This document shows, in pieces, positions 53,321 to 63,100 of a stretch of DNA of 64,000 nt; positions within the stretch are counted from its first letter, which is position 1, and each line of letters begins with the position of its first letter. The notes beneath the pieces are model-generated. The model ran no database searches. It was not told the DNA's origin and saw only the letters and a program-made list of their open reading frames with translations. This DNA comes from JAJXZJ01 sp050012855 (GTDB lineage: Bacteria; Verrucomicrobiota; Verrucomicrobiia; Limisphaerales; J093). Made by a program: the position numbers and the translations under genes. The stretch covers positions 1 through 64,000 of the forward strand of contig JBEKGJ010000028.1 of NCBI GenBank assembly GCA_050012855.1, read 5' to 3'.

Positions 53321-56116
53321 TTATCCCAGTGGTTTTGCCTCGGTTCCTCCAGAACCCAGTGGCGGTTGTGCATGATCGCCTCTGGGTTTTTTGTTGGGCA
53401 TGGTCCAGCCCCGCTGGGCGAGCCAGCCCAGCAAGGTTGGCAGGAAGAGCAGGCCGGCGACCATGCAGGCGCAGGCGCCGGAGGCCATGACCAGGCCGAG
53501 GCTGGACATGCCCTGGTGCTTGCCCGGGATCAAGCTGCCAAAGCCGGCCATCGTGGCCAACGCGGAAACCAACACCGCCTTGCCCGTGCTCTTGGCGAGA
53601 ATGCTCGGCCGCTGCTCCTCGGCGAAGCGGTTGAGAATATGGATCCCGTTGGTGACGCCGATGCCGATCACCAAAGGGAGGGTCATGATGTTCGCGGGGT
53701 TGAACGGCACGCCGGCAAATCCCATCCAGCCCACCAGCCAGGTCGCCCCCAGCAAGACCGGCAACAACGCCATGATCAGGCAGGGCAGGCTGCGGAAATG
53801 GACCAGGACCAGGAGCGCGATGGCGCCCAAGGCATACCACGCCGCCTGAATGTAGCTGTCCTTCAGCAGGCTGGTGTACTCGAGGAGCTGGACCGGTTCG
53901 CCGGTGACATCGGGGTCAACGGACCGCAGTTCACGAACGAATTCCTCCTGGTTCTTGCGTTCCCAGACGTCGTGCTTGGGGTTGACCTGGAGCAGGAAAT
54001 TCGTGCCGGATTTCCCGATGAACCGGTTGCGGAGCGTGGGCGGCAGGTCCTGAGCCCGGAGGGGCGCGCTGGCGTCCTGGCCGGCGATTGCCGCCAGGGT
54101 GTCGTGGAGATCGTTGAACAGCGCCTGCTGGAACAGGCTGAGCTTGTGAGCGACGACGGCCGGGTCGCCGTTGTGCATGGCGTCGCGCAGGCGGCCGATC
54201 GCATCATGCACGTTCGTGAGCTGTTGCGCGAGTTCGCGTTCGCCCGCTTTGCCCGCCGCCGAACCGCCCATCGTGAGATAAGTCTGGAGATACTGGAGGG
54301 TGAGCCGCAGATCGCGCAGTTCCACCGGCCGCATGTCCACCGGGGCGAAATGAATGTCCACCAGTTGTTCTTTGATCTGGCGAATCAACGCCAGCTTCCG
54401 CGTCTGGTCCTCGGTCAGATAGCGGGCCATCGAGTCCACGCTCGCGACCGACGGCAGGGTGGTCAGCTTGCGTTCGAGGGCGGCGGCCTTCTGCGGGGAG
54501 TCGGCCACGACCGCCCCGAACAGCACCGAGCGGCCGGCGGCGTCAATCAACTGCCGCTCGTACTCGACCGCCGGCAGGCCCTTGGTCTGCAGGTTCAGCA
54601 GGTTGTAATCGAAATAAACCTTGGGAAACTGCGTCAATGCCAGCACGGTGACGGTCAGCGTGATGGCCGTGACCAGGCCGGGCCGGTCCAACCACAACCG
54701 TTCGATGCGGGCCCGCCGCTCCGCCAGCGTGGGTGCTTCCGCGTCCGTCGTCTGGCGCCGGGCCCGCAGCAACAACACGGGGAACAGCGTCATCATCGGC
54801 ACGAGGCAGATGAGCAACCCGCCGCCGCTGATCAGCCCCATCTCCTGAATGCCCCGGAAATTGGTGAGCCACATCGCCAGAAACGCCCCCGCGGTGGTGA
54901 AGCAGCCCGTGAAGATGCCCTGCCCGGTGAACACGATCGCCTTACGCATGGCCTCCGGCTCCGTCCGGCCGCGCCGCAACTCCTCCTCGTAGCGCGTCAC
55001 CAGGTGAACTCCGAAGTCGATCGCCAGTCCGATCAGAATCGGCAGAAAGGTGACCGTGAGCAGATTGAGGTGGCCGACCACGAGCGTCGCGAACCCCAGC
55101 GTGTAACCGAGGCCGATCACCAGCGAAACCACCGCCTTCAACGGCCGCCAGACTTCGGAGTAGGCGTAGATGAACAGGCCGGCGCACAGAATGAGCGAGA
55201 TGACCGTGGCGAACGTGGCGTCGCGCTTGGACTGCGCCGTCTCGTCCACCTCGAGCACCGGCCCACCGGTAATGCCCACGTTGACCCCGGGCACTTCCAC
55301 CAGCGTCTCATGCACCAGCGCCCGCAACCGGCGAACCGTCGCCTCGACGCTGTCGGGGTGCGCCGGCTGGGCGGTCACCACGTAAATCCGGTTCGTCGCA
55401 AACGTGATGTAGAGGCTGGCTTCCGCCTCCTCCCCGCTGTCGAACAACGCCGTCACGCCGGGCGATGGCGGGGTGCCGGGACGCCGGACGGCGTCGGCCG
55501 CCGAGTTGAGGATGCGGGTCAGAACCGGCAGCGCTTTGAGGGTGGCCTCCGTATTGGTGTCGAGTTCGCCGCTGGCGTGCAGGAACTGCCGCTTCACCAT
55601 GCCAAACAGCGAATCAAGGTTCGTGACCTGCGTAAAATTCCGGATCATCGGCCGGGCCTCGCCGAGCCGCTGCAGCATCTCGGCCAGTTGCGCTTCGTTG
55701 GTTTCCAGCAGCAGCGCCTTCGACCCCATCAGCTTGAGGTCGCCCTTGTAAAACACGTTCGTGAACCACTGCGGCTCGTTTTCCATGCGGCGGCCGAGGC
55801 GCTCCACGAACTGCCGGTTCTTTTCGACGCTGTCGCTCTCCACCACGGTCACCACGTCCTGGCCGGCCTGGAACTCGCGCTCGTAGCGCAGAAAATTCTG
55901 GTGATACTTCTGGTCTGAGCCGAGGAGGTTGTTGCGGTCCATGTCGAACTGCAACTTGTCCACGGTGTAGAGCAGGCAGACGACGAACAACACCAGTTGC
56001 GGCCAGATGAACCAGTGCGGATGGCGCACCACCGCGTCGGTCAGCCAGGAGAGTACGCGCACAACCATCGAATCCGCGTTGGGCAGCCGCGGTGAAGGTG
56101 GAATGGCTTCGGGCAC
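53321..56116 (-). CDS. RND/MMPL-superfamily transporter, HpnN-like
   Basis: The 931-residue protein has the two-fold RND layout: TM1 near residue 33, a large periplasmic loop, a TM bundle with LPILIGLAIDFGVHLVTRYE (about 370) and GIFTGCFTTAGAFLAMWLTN, a second loop, and a final bundle with MTLPLVIGIGVTNGIHILNR. This architecture matches hopanoid-transport HpnN and related lipid exporters. No hopanoid synthesis gene is in the window, so the cargo is unknown. It starts 3 bp after the yebC stop, so they form one operon. Confidence 0.85.
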   Translation of the reverse strand: MPEAIPPSPRLPNADSMVVRVLSWLTDAVVRHPHWFIWPQLVLFVVCLLYTVDKLQFDMDRNNLLGSDQKYHQNFLRYEREFQAGQDVVTVVESDSVEKNRQFVERLGRRMENEPQWFTNVFYKGDLKLMGSKALLLETNEAQLAEMLQRLGEARPMIRNFTQVTNLDSLFGMVKRQFLHASGELDTNTEATLKALPVLTRILNSAADAVRRPGTPPSPGVTALFDSGEEAEASLYITFATNRIYVVTAQPAHPDSVEATVRRLRALVHETLVEVPGVNVGITGGPVLEVDETAQSKRDATFATVISLILCAGLFIYAYSEVWRPLKAVVSLVIGLGYTLGFATLVVGHLNLLTVTFLPILIGLAIDFGVHLVTRYEEELRRGRTEPEAMRKAIVFTGQGIFTGCFTTAGAFLAMWLTNFRGIQEMGLISGGGLLICLVPMMTLFPVLLLRARRQTTDAEAPTLAERRARIERLWLDRPGLVTAITLTVTVLALTQFPKVYFDYNLLNLQTKGLPAVEYERQLIDAAGRSVLFGAVVADSPQKAAALERKLTTLPSVASVDSMARYLTEDQTRKLALIRQIKEQLVDIHFAPVDMRPVELRDLRLTLQYLQTYLTMGGSAAGKAGERELAQQLTNVHDAIGRLRDAMHNGDPAVVAHKLSLFQQALFNDLHDTLAAIAGQDASAPLRAQDLPPTLRNRFIGKSGTNFLLQVNPKHDVWERKNQEEFVRELRSVDPDVTGEPVQLLEYTSLLKDSYIQAAWYALGAIALLVLVHFRSLPCLIMALLPVLLGATWLVGWMGFAGVPFNPANIMTLPLVIGIGVTNGIHILNRFAEEQRPSILAKSTGKAVLVSALATMAGFGSLIPGKHQGMSSLGLVMASGACACMVAGLLFLPTLLGWLAQRGWTMPNKKPRGDHAQPPLGSGGTEAKPLG

Positions 56117-56119
56117 GGC

Positions 56120-56848
56120 TCAGCTTTCCGGGAATTCGCCGTTGGTGTGGACGTCCTTGACGTCGTCGTGCTCCTCGAGCGCGTCAATCAGACGGGTCAC
56201 CGCCTCCGCGGCCGGCCCCGTCACGGGCACGGTCAGCGTCGGCAAATACGTGACCTCCGCCCCTTCCGGCTTGATTCCCCGCGCTTCGAGCTGCCGGAGG
56301 ACGGCCTCGAACCGGCCCGGCTCGGTGACGATTTCATAGCCCTCGGCCTCGGTCCGGAAATCCTGGGCGCCCGCCTCGATGGCCAGTTCCATCAGGGTGT
56401 CCTCGGCGGCCGCATCACGCGCCACAATGATCTGGCCTTGGCGATGGAAGAGCCGGGCGACGGCACCGGCCGAGGCAATGCTGCCCCCACTCTTGGCCAG
56501 CAGACTCCGGATTTCCGCCGCGGTGCGGTTCCGATTGTCGGTGGTCAATTCGACCAGCATGGCCACGCCGTGCGGGCCGTAAACCTCGTAGGTCAGGTCC
56601 TCGAAGCTCACCCCGGCGCTGCCGCCGATGCCTTTCTTGATGGCCCGTTCGATGTTCTCGGCGGGCACGCTGGCCGCCCGGCATTTGAGCAGGACCATCC
56701 GCAAACGCGGGTTCAAATCGGGATCCCCGCCGCCCAGCTTGGCGGCAATCGTGGCCTCGCGCGAAAGCTTCGCGAAAATGCGCGCGCGCTTGGCGTCAAT
56801 CGCGCCTTTGAAATGCTTGACCTTCGCCCATTTGCTGTGTCCGGACAT
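56120..56848 (-). CDS. yebC: YebC/PmpR-family transcription/translation factor
   Basis: The 242-residue protein opens with the invariant MSGHSKWAKVKHFKGAIDAK, followed by KLSREATIAAKLGGGDPDLN, PAENIERAIKKGIGG and YEVYGPHGVAMLVELTTDNR. The family includes transcription regulators and factors that relieve ribosome stalling. The open frame reaches 57022, but ATG 56848 matches the conserved start. It is the first gene of the unit with the RND transporter. Confidence 0.95.
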   Translation of the reverse strand: MSGHSKWAKVKHFKGAIDAKRARIFAKLSREATIAAKLGGGDPDLNPRLRMVLLKCRAASVPAENIERAIKKGIGGSAGVSFEDLTYEVYGPHGVAMLVELTTDNRNRTAAEIRSLLAKSGGSIASAGAVARLFHRQGQIIVARDAAAEDTLMELAIEAGAQDFRTEAEGYEIVTEPGRFEAVLRQLEARGIKPEGAEVTYLPTLTVPVTGPAAEAVTRLIDALEEHDDVKDVHTNGEFPES

Positions 56849-57117
56849 GAAAACTCGCGGACGGTCGAGGGGTTCGCCGAACTCGCCGCCACCGCCCTCC
56901 TTGTTAGCCGTTGCGGGGCGGGATTTGAAGAACAAAGATGGCCGGACCGACGCGCCAGCCATCGGCGGCGGGCTGAGCGCACGGAAGCACCCCGGCCTGC
57001 CCGGGTCCTGGCTTCCCCGCACGGATCAACGTGCGTCGGTCCCCACGGCCGGCCACCGGGGCTTGAGTGCATCCGGGTCCCGGTCTGTTCCTGCCGACCA
57101 TCAAATCGAGACCGGCC

Positions 57118-59688
57118 CTAATTTGAGGTCCGAACCCGGTAAAACCGTGGTGACAACTCGGCGTTGGTGTCGGTCCACACGGCCGTGCCGTTGGACGGGA
57201 TCAGACTGGTTTGCACTTGAAAGAGGCCCTGGAGATTGGTCGAACTGAGCACGTCGTAACTTCGCCCGGCCGTGGCCGGCCAGGATAAAGTGGCCGGCGG
57301 CGAGGTGATCGAGACTGTGAAAGGCGGTTCCGGCCCGAGCAAGCGGATCCACTTCGTTTCCGTCCGATACTGCGCCCCTCCGCTGGCCGCCACTACAGCA
57401 TAGAACGGATGCAGGCCCAGCCCGAGATTCGTGCCGGCCACGGAAAAAGCGGCCGCCGGTTGATTGCTGATGACGCCGAGCGATCCACCGGTGCTGAACA
57501 GTTCGATCGTGTTGACATTATTCGTGTTGGCCACCACCGAGAACCCGAGGGTGGCGCCCAGATCGGTGTTGGCCCCGCCCGAGAGCAGGGTGAACGCGGC
57601 CGCCAGCGCGGTGTTCTGAATGCAGACGTCCCGGGAAATGGCGGTCTGCGTGCGCACGCTGCTGCCCTCGTAAGCCACCGCCGTCAACCGGTGAAAACCA
57701 TCCGGAAGCATCGTGGTGTCCAGGGTGAAATTGAGCGGCAGCGCCGACACGCCGGCACCGACGAAGAGGTGGTTGCGCGGTTGCAGGTCGGACAGGTTGT
57801 CGTCCAACCGGCTCAAGCCGGCCGGCACGACCAGCAGGTTCGACGAGGCGGTGACCGCGACCTGGATCTGCGACGCCGGCCAGCCCGGGGAGCCCGCATA
57901 AAGATAAAACTCGACGGCGGGCTGGCCGTAGGCGTCGTAGTCGAAGTAGTCAAGCGAATACACCCCATCGGCCGACTGCAAGGCGGGCTCCGCATTGAGC
58001 TGGCCCAGCAAGCTCTCCACCAATTGCCCGATGGTCGCCGTGGCACTGGTGTTGGTGGCGGCGAAGCTGAACGCAATGCCGTTGGTTTTCGTGACGGTGA
58101 GCTGGAGCCAGTCGCCAACGGCGGGGGTGTTGCTGACCAGCATGTAATGGTAGCCAGAGGCGATGGTGTCGAGAAACGCGGGCCGGGCGGCGGTCACCAG
58201 GGTCGTCAAGTACGGAGCGGAACCCGCCGCGGCACTGACGCTGAGCAGCAGGTTGCTGCCCGCGCTGGTCAGGTCGAGCGAATCGAGTTCCAGACGATCC
58301 CCATAGGGATGGGCCTGCACCCGAGTCACGTTCGTCTGGCCGTTGAGGGCGTCGGCCAATCCCGCGGCGACGGACGCCGCCGTCGCGTTCGTCGGAACCG
58401 TGTAGTTCACCGTGAACCCGCCAAGCGTTACCGTAACCAGGTTGCCCGCCGCCGGCGGCACGTTGGTGACGGTTTCCAGGAAGGTCCCGTCCACAAAAAG
58501 GTCGGCGGCGCCGAAAGGCAGGTTGGTCGCGGCGGCAAAAAAGACCACGCCAAGTGGCTCCTGGCCCCGCAAGCCGGCGCCGTTGGTCAGCGAACTCCAA
58601 TCCGCCGTGCCCGGCCGGGCAAAAGGCGCCGAGAGCGGTTCGCCCACCATGAGCCCCTCGAACGGATTTTGCACGCTCTGGTAGTAAGCCTCGGCCAGCG
58701 AAAAGCCCCGGAGTTGGTAGATATAGTCCAGCGGGTCGGGAAACTTCTGCAAGTAATTGCACGGCTCCGTCACCGTCCCGTAACTGCCGGCCGCCCCTGC
58801 ATTCAGGAAGGCGAGCAGCGGCGTTTGACCGAGGCTGTCGCCGAAGATCAGCCCGGCGTAGGAGGTCAGCGTGTCCGCGATTGCCCCCGGCGCGAACGCG
58901 TTGGTCGGAAAAGACTCGACGGCCAGCCCCGTTTCCAGGCCCAGGAGGTTCGTAAATCCGGTGCCATCCGTCGTCAGGCGCGCCAGCGGACAATTCCCCA
59001 GCACGCGGCCATCGAACACTGCGTTATCGAACGTGACATAGCGCACGTTCCGCGCGGCATCACTGGTCTTGGCCAGGTACACCGCCTGGGTCGGAAAGGT
59101 GCTGTCGCCGGCCGCGCCGCGGTCCAGGATGGATTGGGCGCCGGCTACCGTCGTGTCCGTGAGCATCATTGCCAGAAACGAGTTCGTTGTGGCGGTGTCA
59201 GGCGGGGCCGCCCGGAAGGGCAGTTCGCTATAACAGTAACTGTTCGAGGACGAGTCCGGGAGGGAACAGGTGGACGGGAGGCCAGGCGCGGCCGACGAGT
59301 TGTACTTGAACCCGTAAAAGAGCGCCGAGGTGGTGCTGTTCACGCTGTCGCTGTCCACCACCGAAAAGGGAATGTCCATTGACAACAGCACATAGTCCGC
59401 CTGGTTGGTCAGCCCGCGGCTGGCCACCATGGCCAGCAACGGGTCGCGCAAGTTCGTTTCAAACTCGGCGCGGCTCCAGAGGAGGGTGCCGCCGGTCCAA
59501 CTGGTCATCCGAAAAACGTTTTGCGGTGGCACGGCGCGCCGCTCGCAATACGCGTTGGCCAATTGCAGGGAGTTGCTGCTGTTCTGGTTGACCACCACCA
59601 CCACATTCAGGCCGCTGCCGGCGGCCCAGGCCGCCTCGAGTGCTGCGGCGACCACCAGAACGACCACGACCGGCCAAGGCACTCGCAT
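57118..59688 (-). CDS. TIGR03790-family secreted protein
   Basis: About 856 residues from ATG 59688, chosen because the signal peptide MRVPWPVVVVLVVAAALEAA then begins at residue 1. ATG 59742 would add 18 residues. The TIGR03790 domain covers about residues 25-370 (NVVVVVNQNSSNSLQLANAY, ERRAVPPQNVFRM, DYVLLSMDIPF, PDPLDYIYQLRGFSLAEAYY and SVQNPFEGLMVGEPLSAPFA). Beta domains follow, with the C-terminal module YDVLSSTNLQGLFQVQTSL...ELSPRFYRVRTSN shared with other exported proteins here. The family is of unknown function, widespread in Verrucomicrobiota and Planctomycetota. Confidence 0.85.
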   Translation of the reverse strand: MRVPWPVVVVLVVAAALEAAWAAGSGLNVVVVVNQNSSNSLQLANAYCERRAVPPQNVFRMTSWTGGTLLWSRAEFETNLRDPLLAMVASRGLTNQADYVLLSMDIPFSVVDSDSVNSTTSALFYGFKYNSSAAPGLPSTCSLPDSSSNSYCYSELPFRAAPPDTATTNSFLAMMLTDTTVAGAQSILDRGAAGDSTFPTQAVYLAKTSDAARNVRYVTFDNAVFDGRVLGNCPLARLTTDGTGFTNLLGLETGLAVESFPTNAFAPGAIADTLTSYAGLIFGDSLGQTPLLAFLNAGAAGSYGTVTEPCNYLQKFPDPLDYIYQLRGFSLAEAYYQSVQNPFEGLMVGEPLSAPFARPGTADWSSLTNGAGLRGQEPLGVVFFAAATNLPFGAADLFVDGTFLETVTNVPPAAGNLVTVTLGGFTVNYTVPTNATAASVAAGLADALNGQTNVTRVQAHPYGDRLELDSLDLTSAGSNLLLSVSAAAGSAPYLTTLVTAARPAFLDTIASGYHYMLVSNTPAVGDWLQLTVTKTNGIAFSFAATNTSATATIGQLVESLLGQLNAEPALQSADGVYSLDYFDYDAYGQPAVEFYLYAGSPGWPASQIQVAVTASSNLLVVPAGLSRLDDNLSDLQPRNHLFVGAGVSALPLNFTLDTTMLPDGFHRLTAVAYEGSSVRTQTAISRDVCIQNTALAAAFTLLSGGANTDLGATLGFSVVANTNNVNTIELFSTGGSLGVISNQPAAAFSVAGTNLGLGLHPFYAVVAASGGAQYRTETKWIRLLGPEPPFTVSITSPPATLSWPATAGRSYDVLSSTNLQGLFQVQTSLIPSNGTAVWTDTNAELSPRFYRVRTSN

Positions 59689-60153
59689 GATTCGGCTGTG
59701 TGGGTGTGGGCCCAACTTAATCCTGAAACCAATTGGGCGCAAAAGGGGTTGACCCTTTTGGCGTTTGGCCTTGACGAACGGAGATCAGGCCCGGGCGGCG
59801 GAACCAGGATTCCACGGTGCCGCGCCACACGGTGGCGCGAGAGTGGTGATTTTCTTCCCGCATGCTTCCGATGTTCTGTCCAAACTCCTGGAGCGGCAAC
59901 CGGAAAATGGTTTGGCCACGAGGTGGGATCCAGAGCAGGCGATGCGTCTGACAATCCACGAGCACGAAGTCGTGCGCCTTGTCCGGAACAGAAAATCCCC
60001 GCCGCCGGCAGTTCATGAAAAACAACCGGCAGCAGGGATGTGAAGAACCGGCTCAACGACGTGCGGTCCAACAACCTGCCGGTTGATCACTGCTGGCGCA
60101 AGTCAGCGCCTTGCCAAGGCGCGCGTCACTGTAGTAGTGTGACGTAGTTCGCC
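59689..60153. other. Divergent regulatory gap with several hairpins
   Basis: No gene. It holds a perfect hairpin at 59741-59759, a perfect 9-bp inverted pair AACCGGCAG (60024-60032) with CTGCCGGTT (60076-60084), and GTCACTGTAGTAGTGTGAC (about 60125-60143), an imperfect operator-like dyad just before the CotH gene. Confidence 0.5.
59741..59759. promoter_or_regulatory. Perfect 7-bp hairpin upstream of the TIGR03790 gene
   Basis: AAAAGGG, loop GTTGA, CCCTTTT. It lies 53 bp upstream of the chosen start of the minus-strand gene, so it may act in its leader or mark the end of an upstream transcript. Confidence 0.5.
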
Positions 60154-63100
60154 ATGCGTGGAAGATTGTTCAGGACTGGGGGAGGGGCCGAGCTCGGGCA
60201 TTGGCCGGTCGTAATCACCTTCGTTCTTGGGCTGGCCGCGTCTTTCGGCGTTTACGGTCAGCAGCCTTCGATTACCCGACAACCGGCCAGCCAGACCGTG
60301 TTTTACGGCGATCCGGCGACCTTCACTGTTGCCGCCGACGGGAGTCCGACGCTCGCGTACCAGTGGTTTCGGAACGGTACGCCGATCGCGTCGGCGACCA
60401 CCAACACGTACACGCTTTCGGTCACCACCAGCAACGACAATGGCGCTGGCTTTTCGGTGTGGATCACCAATGCGCTCGGCGCGGCCACCAGCCAGGTGGC
60501 CGTGCTTTCGGTGGATTTCGGCGTGCCGGGCACGGCCTTGACCAACCACCTTTTCAGCTACACGGACGTGTGGCGCTATAACCAGTCGAACAATCTCGAC
60601 GGAGTAAACTGGACGGACCCGTCCTACGACGACACGGGCTGGCAGCAAGGGCCGGGGCTGCTCGCGTACGAAAACAACCCGCTCATTGTCCCGTTGATCA
60701 ACACCACGCTGCTGCCGCCCGGTACGCCCCCGCCCGGCTTGCTGGCCGGCCACGCCTATTATTTCCGCACCACGGTGAACGTCACCAGCGACCTGATTCC
60801 GGCCGCGCTCGTCGCCACCATCCGTTGTGATGACGGTGGGGTCATCTACCTCAACGGCACGGAGGCGCAGCGGATTCGGATGCCGGATGGCGTCGTTACC
60901 AACATGACCATGGCCACGGCCTACCCGCCGGACCCCACCGGCGGCACCGATGCCACGGCCGACGAAATCTACACGCTCACCGGCTGGGGATTGACCCCCG
61001 GCACGAACGTGATCGCCGTCTCCGTGCATCAGATCAACACCGGCAGCAGCGACATCGTTTGGGGCATGGCGTTGGACGCCGCGGGTTATCAGCGGACGCG
61101 CGACACCAATCCGCCGACGATCCTGGAGTTGATTCCGTCACCGGGGACCGTAGTGCCGAGTCTGGGGGAAATCGAAGTGCATTTCAACAAGGGCGTCCGC
61201 GGCGTGGAAGCCGGCAACCTGCTGATGAACGGCGTTGCGGCCACCAACCTCACCGCCTATGCGCCGGACGTTTACGTGTTCGATTTCACGCCGGCCGCGA
61301 CGGGGCCGGTGCAGGTGGCCTGGAGCCCAACGAACGGCATCATGGATCTTTCCGTCAACTCGAACCGCTTTGCCGGTGGAACCTACACTTATACGGTGAA
61401 CCCTGCAGCCATCGGCAGTCAGGTGCTCATCACCGAATTCATGGCGGGCAACAAACACACCATCCGCGATGAGGACGGCGACTATTCCGACTGGCTGGAA
61501 ATTCACAATGCCGGCGCCGACCCGGTGAGCCTGGCTGGGTGGTATCTCACGGACGATCCCGCCCATCTGGCCAAATGGGAGTTTCCCCGCGGCGTCACGC
61601 TGCTTTCCCAATCGTACCTCCTGGTCTGGGCTTCCGGCAAGAACCGCACGAATGCCGCCGCGCCGTTGCACACCAACTTCCAGCTCGCCAAAACCGCCGG
61701 CAGCTATCTCGGCCTGGTTTATTCGGACGGGACCACCATCGTCTCCGACTTTCCGTCCTACCCGCAGCAATACGATGACGTGTCCTACGGGCGCGACCGC
61801 GTCGAGTCCTCGATCGTCGGCTACTTCACCAGCCCAACCCCCGGGGCTGCGAATGCCACGACCGGCGCGGGGTTTGCTCCCCCCGTGACCTTCGCGCTGC
61901 CGAGCTGCACTTTTCAGGGTCCGTTCGCGCTCACCTTGTCCACCGCCGATACGAACGCGGTGATCCGCTATGCCCTCGTCACGAGCGCCGCGACCGCGGC
62001 CATGACGAACGTGCCCAGCAGTACTTCACCGATCTACACGAGCCCGCTGACCATCAACAGCACCACGCAGGTCCGGGCCCGGGCTTTTCCGATCCAGACG
62101 AATTATTTCCCGGGGCCGCTTCACACCGAAACCTACGTGCGCATCAACCCCGCCGCCGCCCAGTTTAGTTCCGACGTGCCGCTGGTTTTGCTTTACAACT
62201 TCGGCGCCGGCGGTTTGCCGGCGACCTATAACCAATCCGCCATCATGATGGTGTTCGGCACCGGCTCCGGGCGCGCCTCCCTGACCAACGCGCCTGATTT
62301 GGCCGCGCGCATCGGCATCAACATCCGGGGCAACACGACGGTGGGGTACGCCGTCGAGGTCTGGGATGAATACAATGACGACCGCTCGGTGGAGGTGCTG
62401 GGCATGCCGGCCCAATCGGATTGGGTGTTTTACATGCCCGACATTTTCGACTCCGGCCTGATGCATAATCCGCTCGCCTACGAGCTGAGCAACCAGATCG
62501 GGCGTTACGCCTCGCGCACGCGGTTCGCGGAGGTCTTTCTGAACACGAGCGGTGGGGTGGTCGGCTACACCGCACCCGCCGCGGGGGATTACAACGGCCT
62601 GTGGGTGGTTGAGGAGAAGATCAAGCGCGACCCGAACCGCGTGGACATCGCCCATCTGCAGCCGGAGAACACGACTTCGCCGACAGTCACTGGCGGCTAT
62701 CTGCTGCAGAACACCGGCGGCCGCGTGGACCCGAACGAACGGGTCTTTTACACCTCGCTGGGGCAGCAACTGACCTACGAGGACCCCAAGGGACCGGATA
62801 TCCAGTTGCCGGCGCGCGCGGCCCAGGCCCAGTACATCGGCGACTATTTCAACAACTTCGAGGCGGCGCTCGCGAGCCCGCGCTTCACCGACCCGGTGAG
62901 TGGCTACGCGGCCTGGATTGACGTGGACGCCTGGATTGACCACCACCTCGCCAATGTCGTGACCTTGTGCGCGGATGCCCTCCGGCTCAGCGCGTTCCTC
63001 TACAAGGACCGGGAAAAGAAACTCGCCTTGGGACCGATCTGGGACTTCGACCGCTCGCAAGGCACGACGGGCGGCGGTGACACCCGGTGCTTCAACCCCC

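Noticed and set aside
53366..55918. 850-codon open frame antisense to the RND transporter
   Set aside because: Its composition (His, Arg, Gln-rich) is typical of a shadow frame. The opposite strand has conserved RND motifs.
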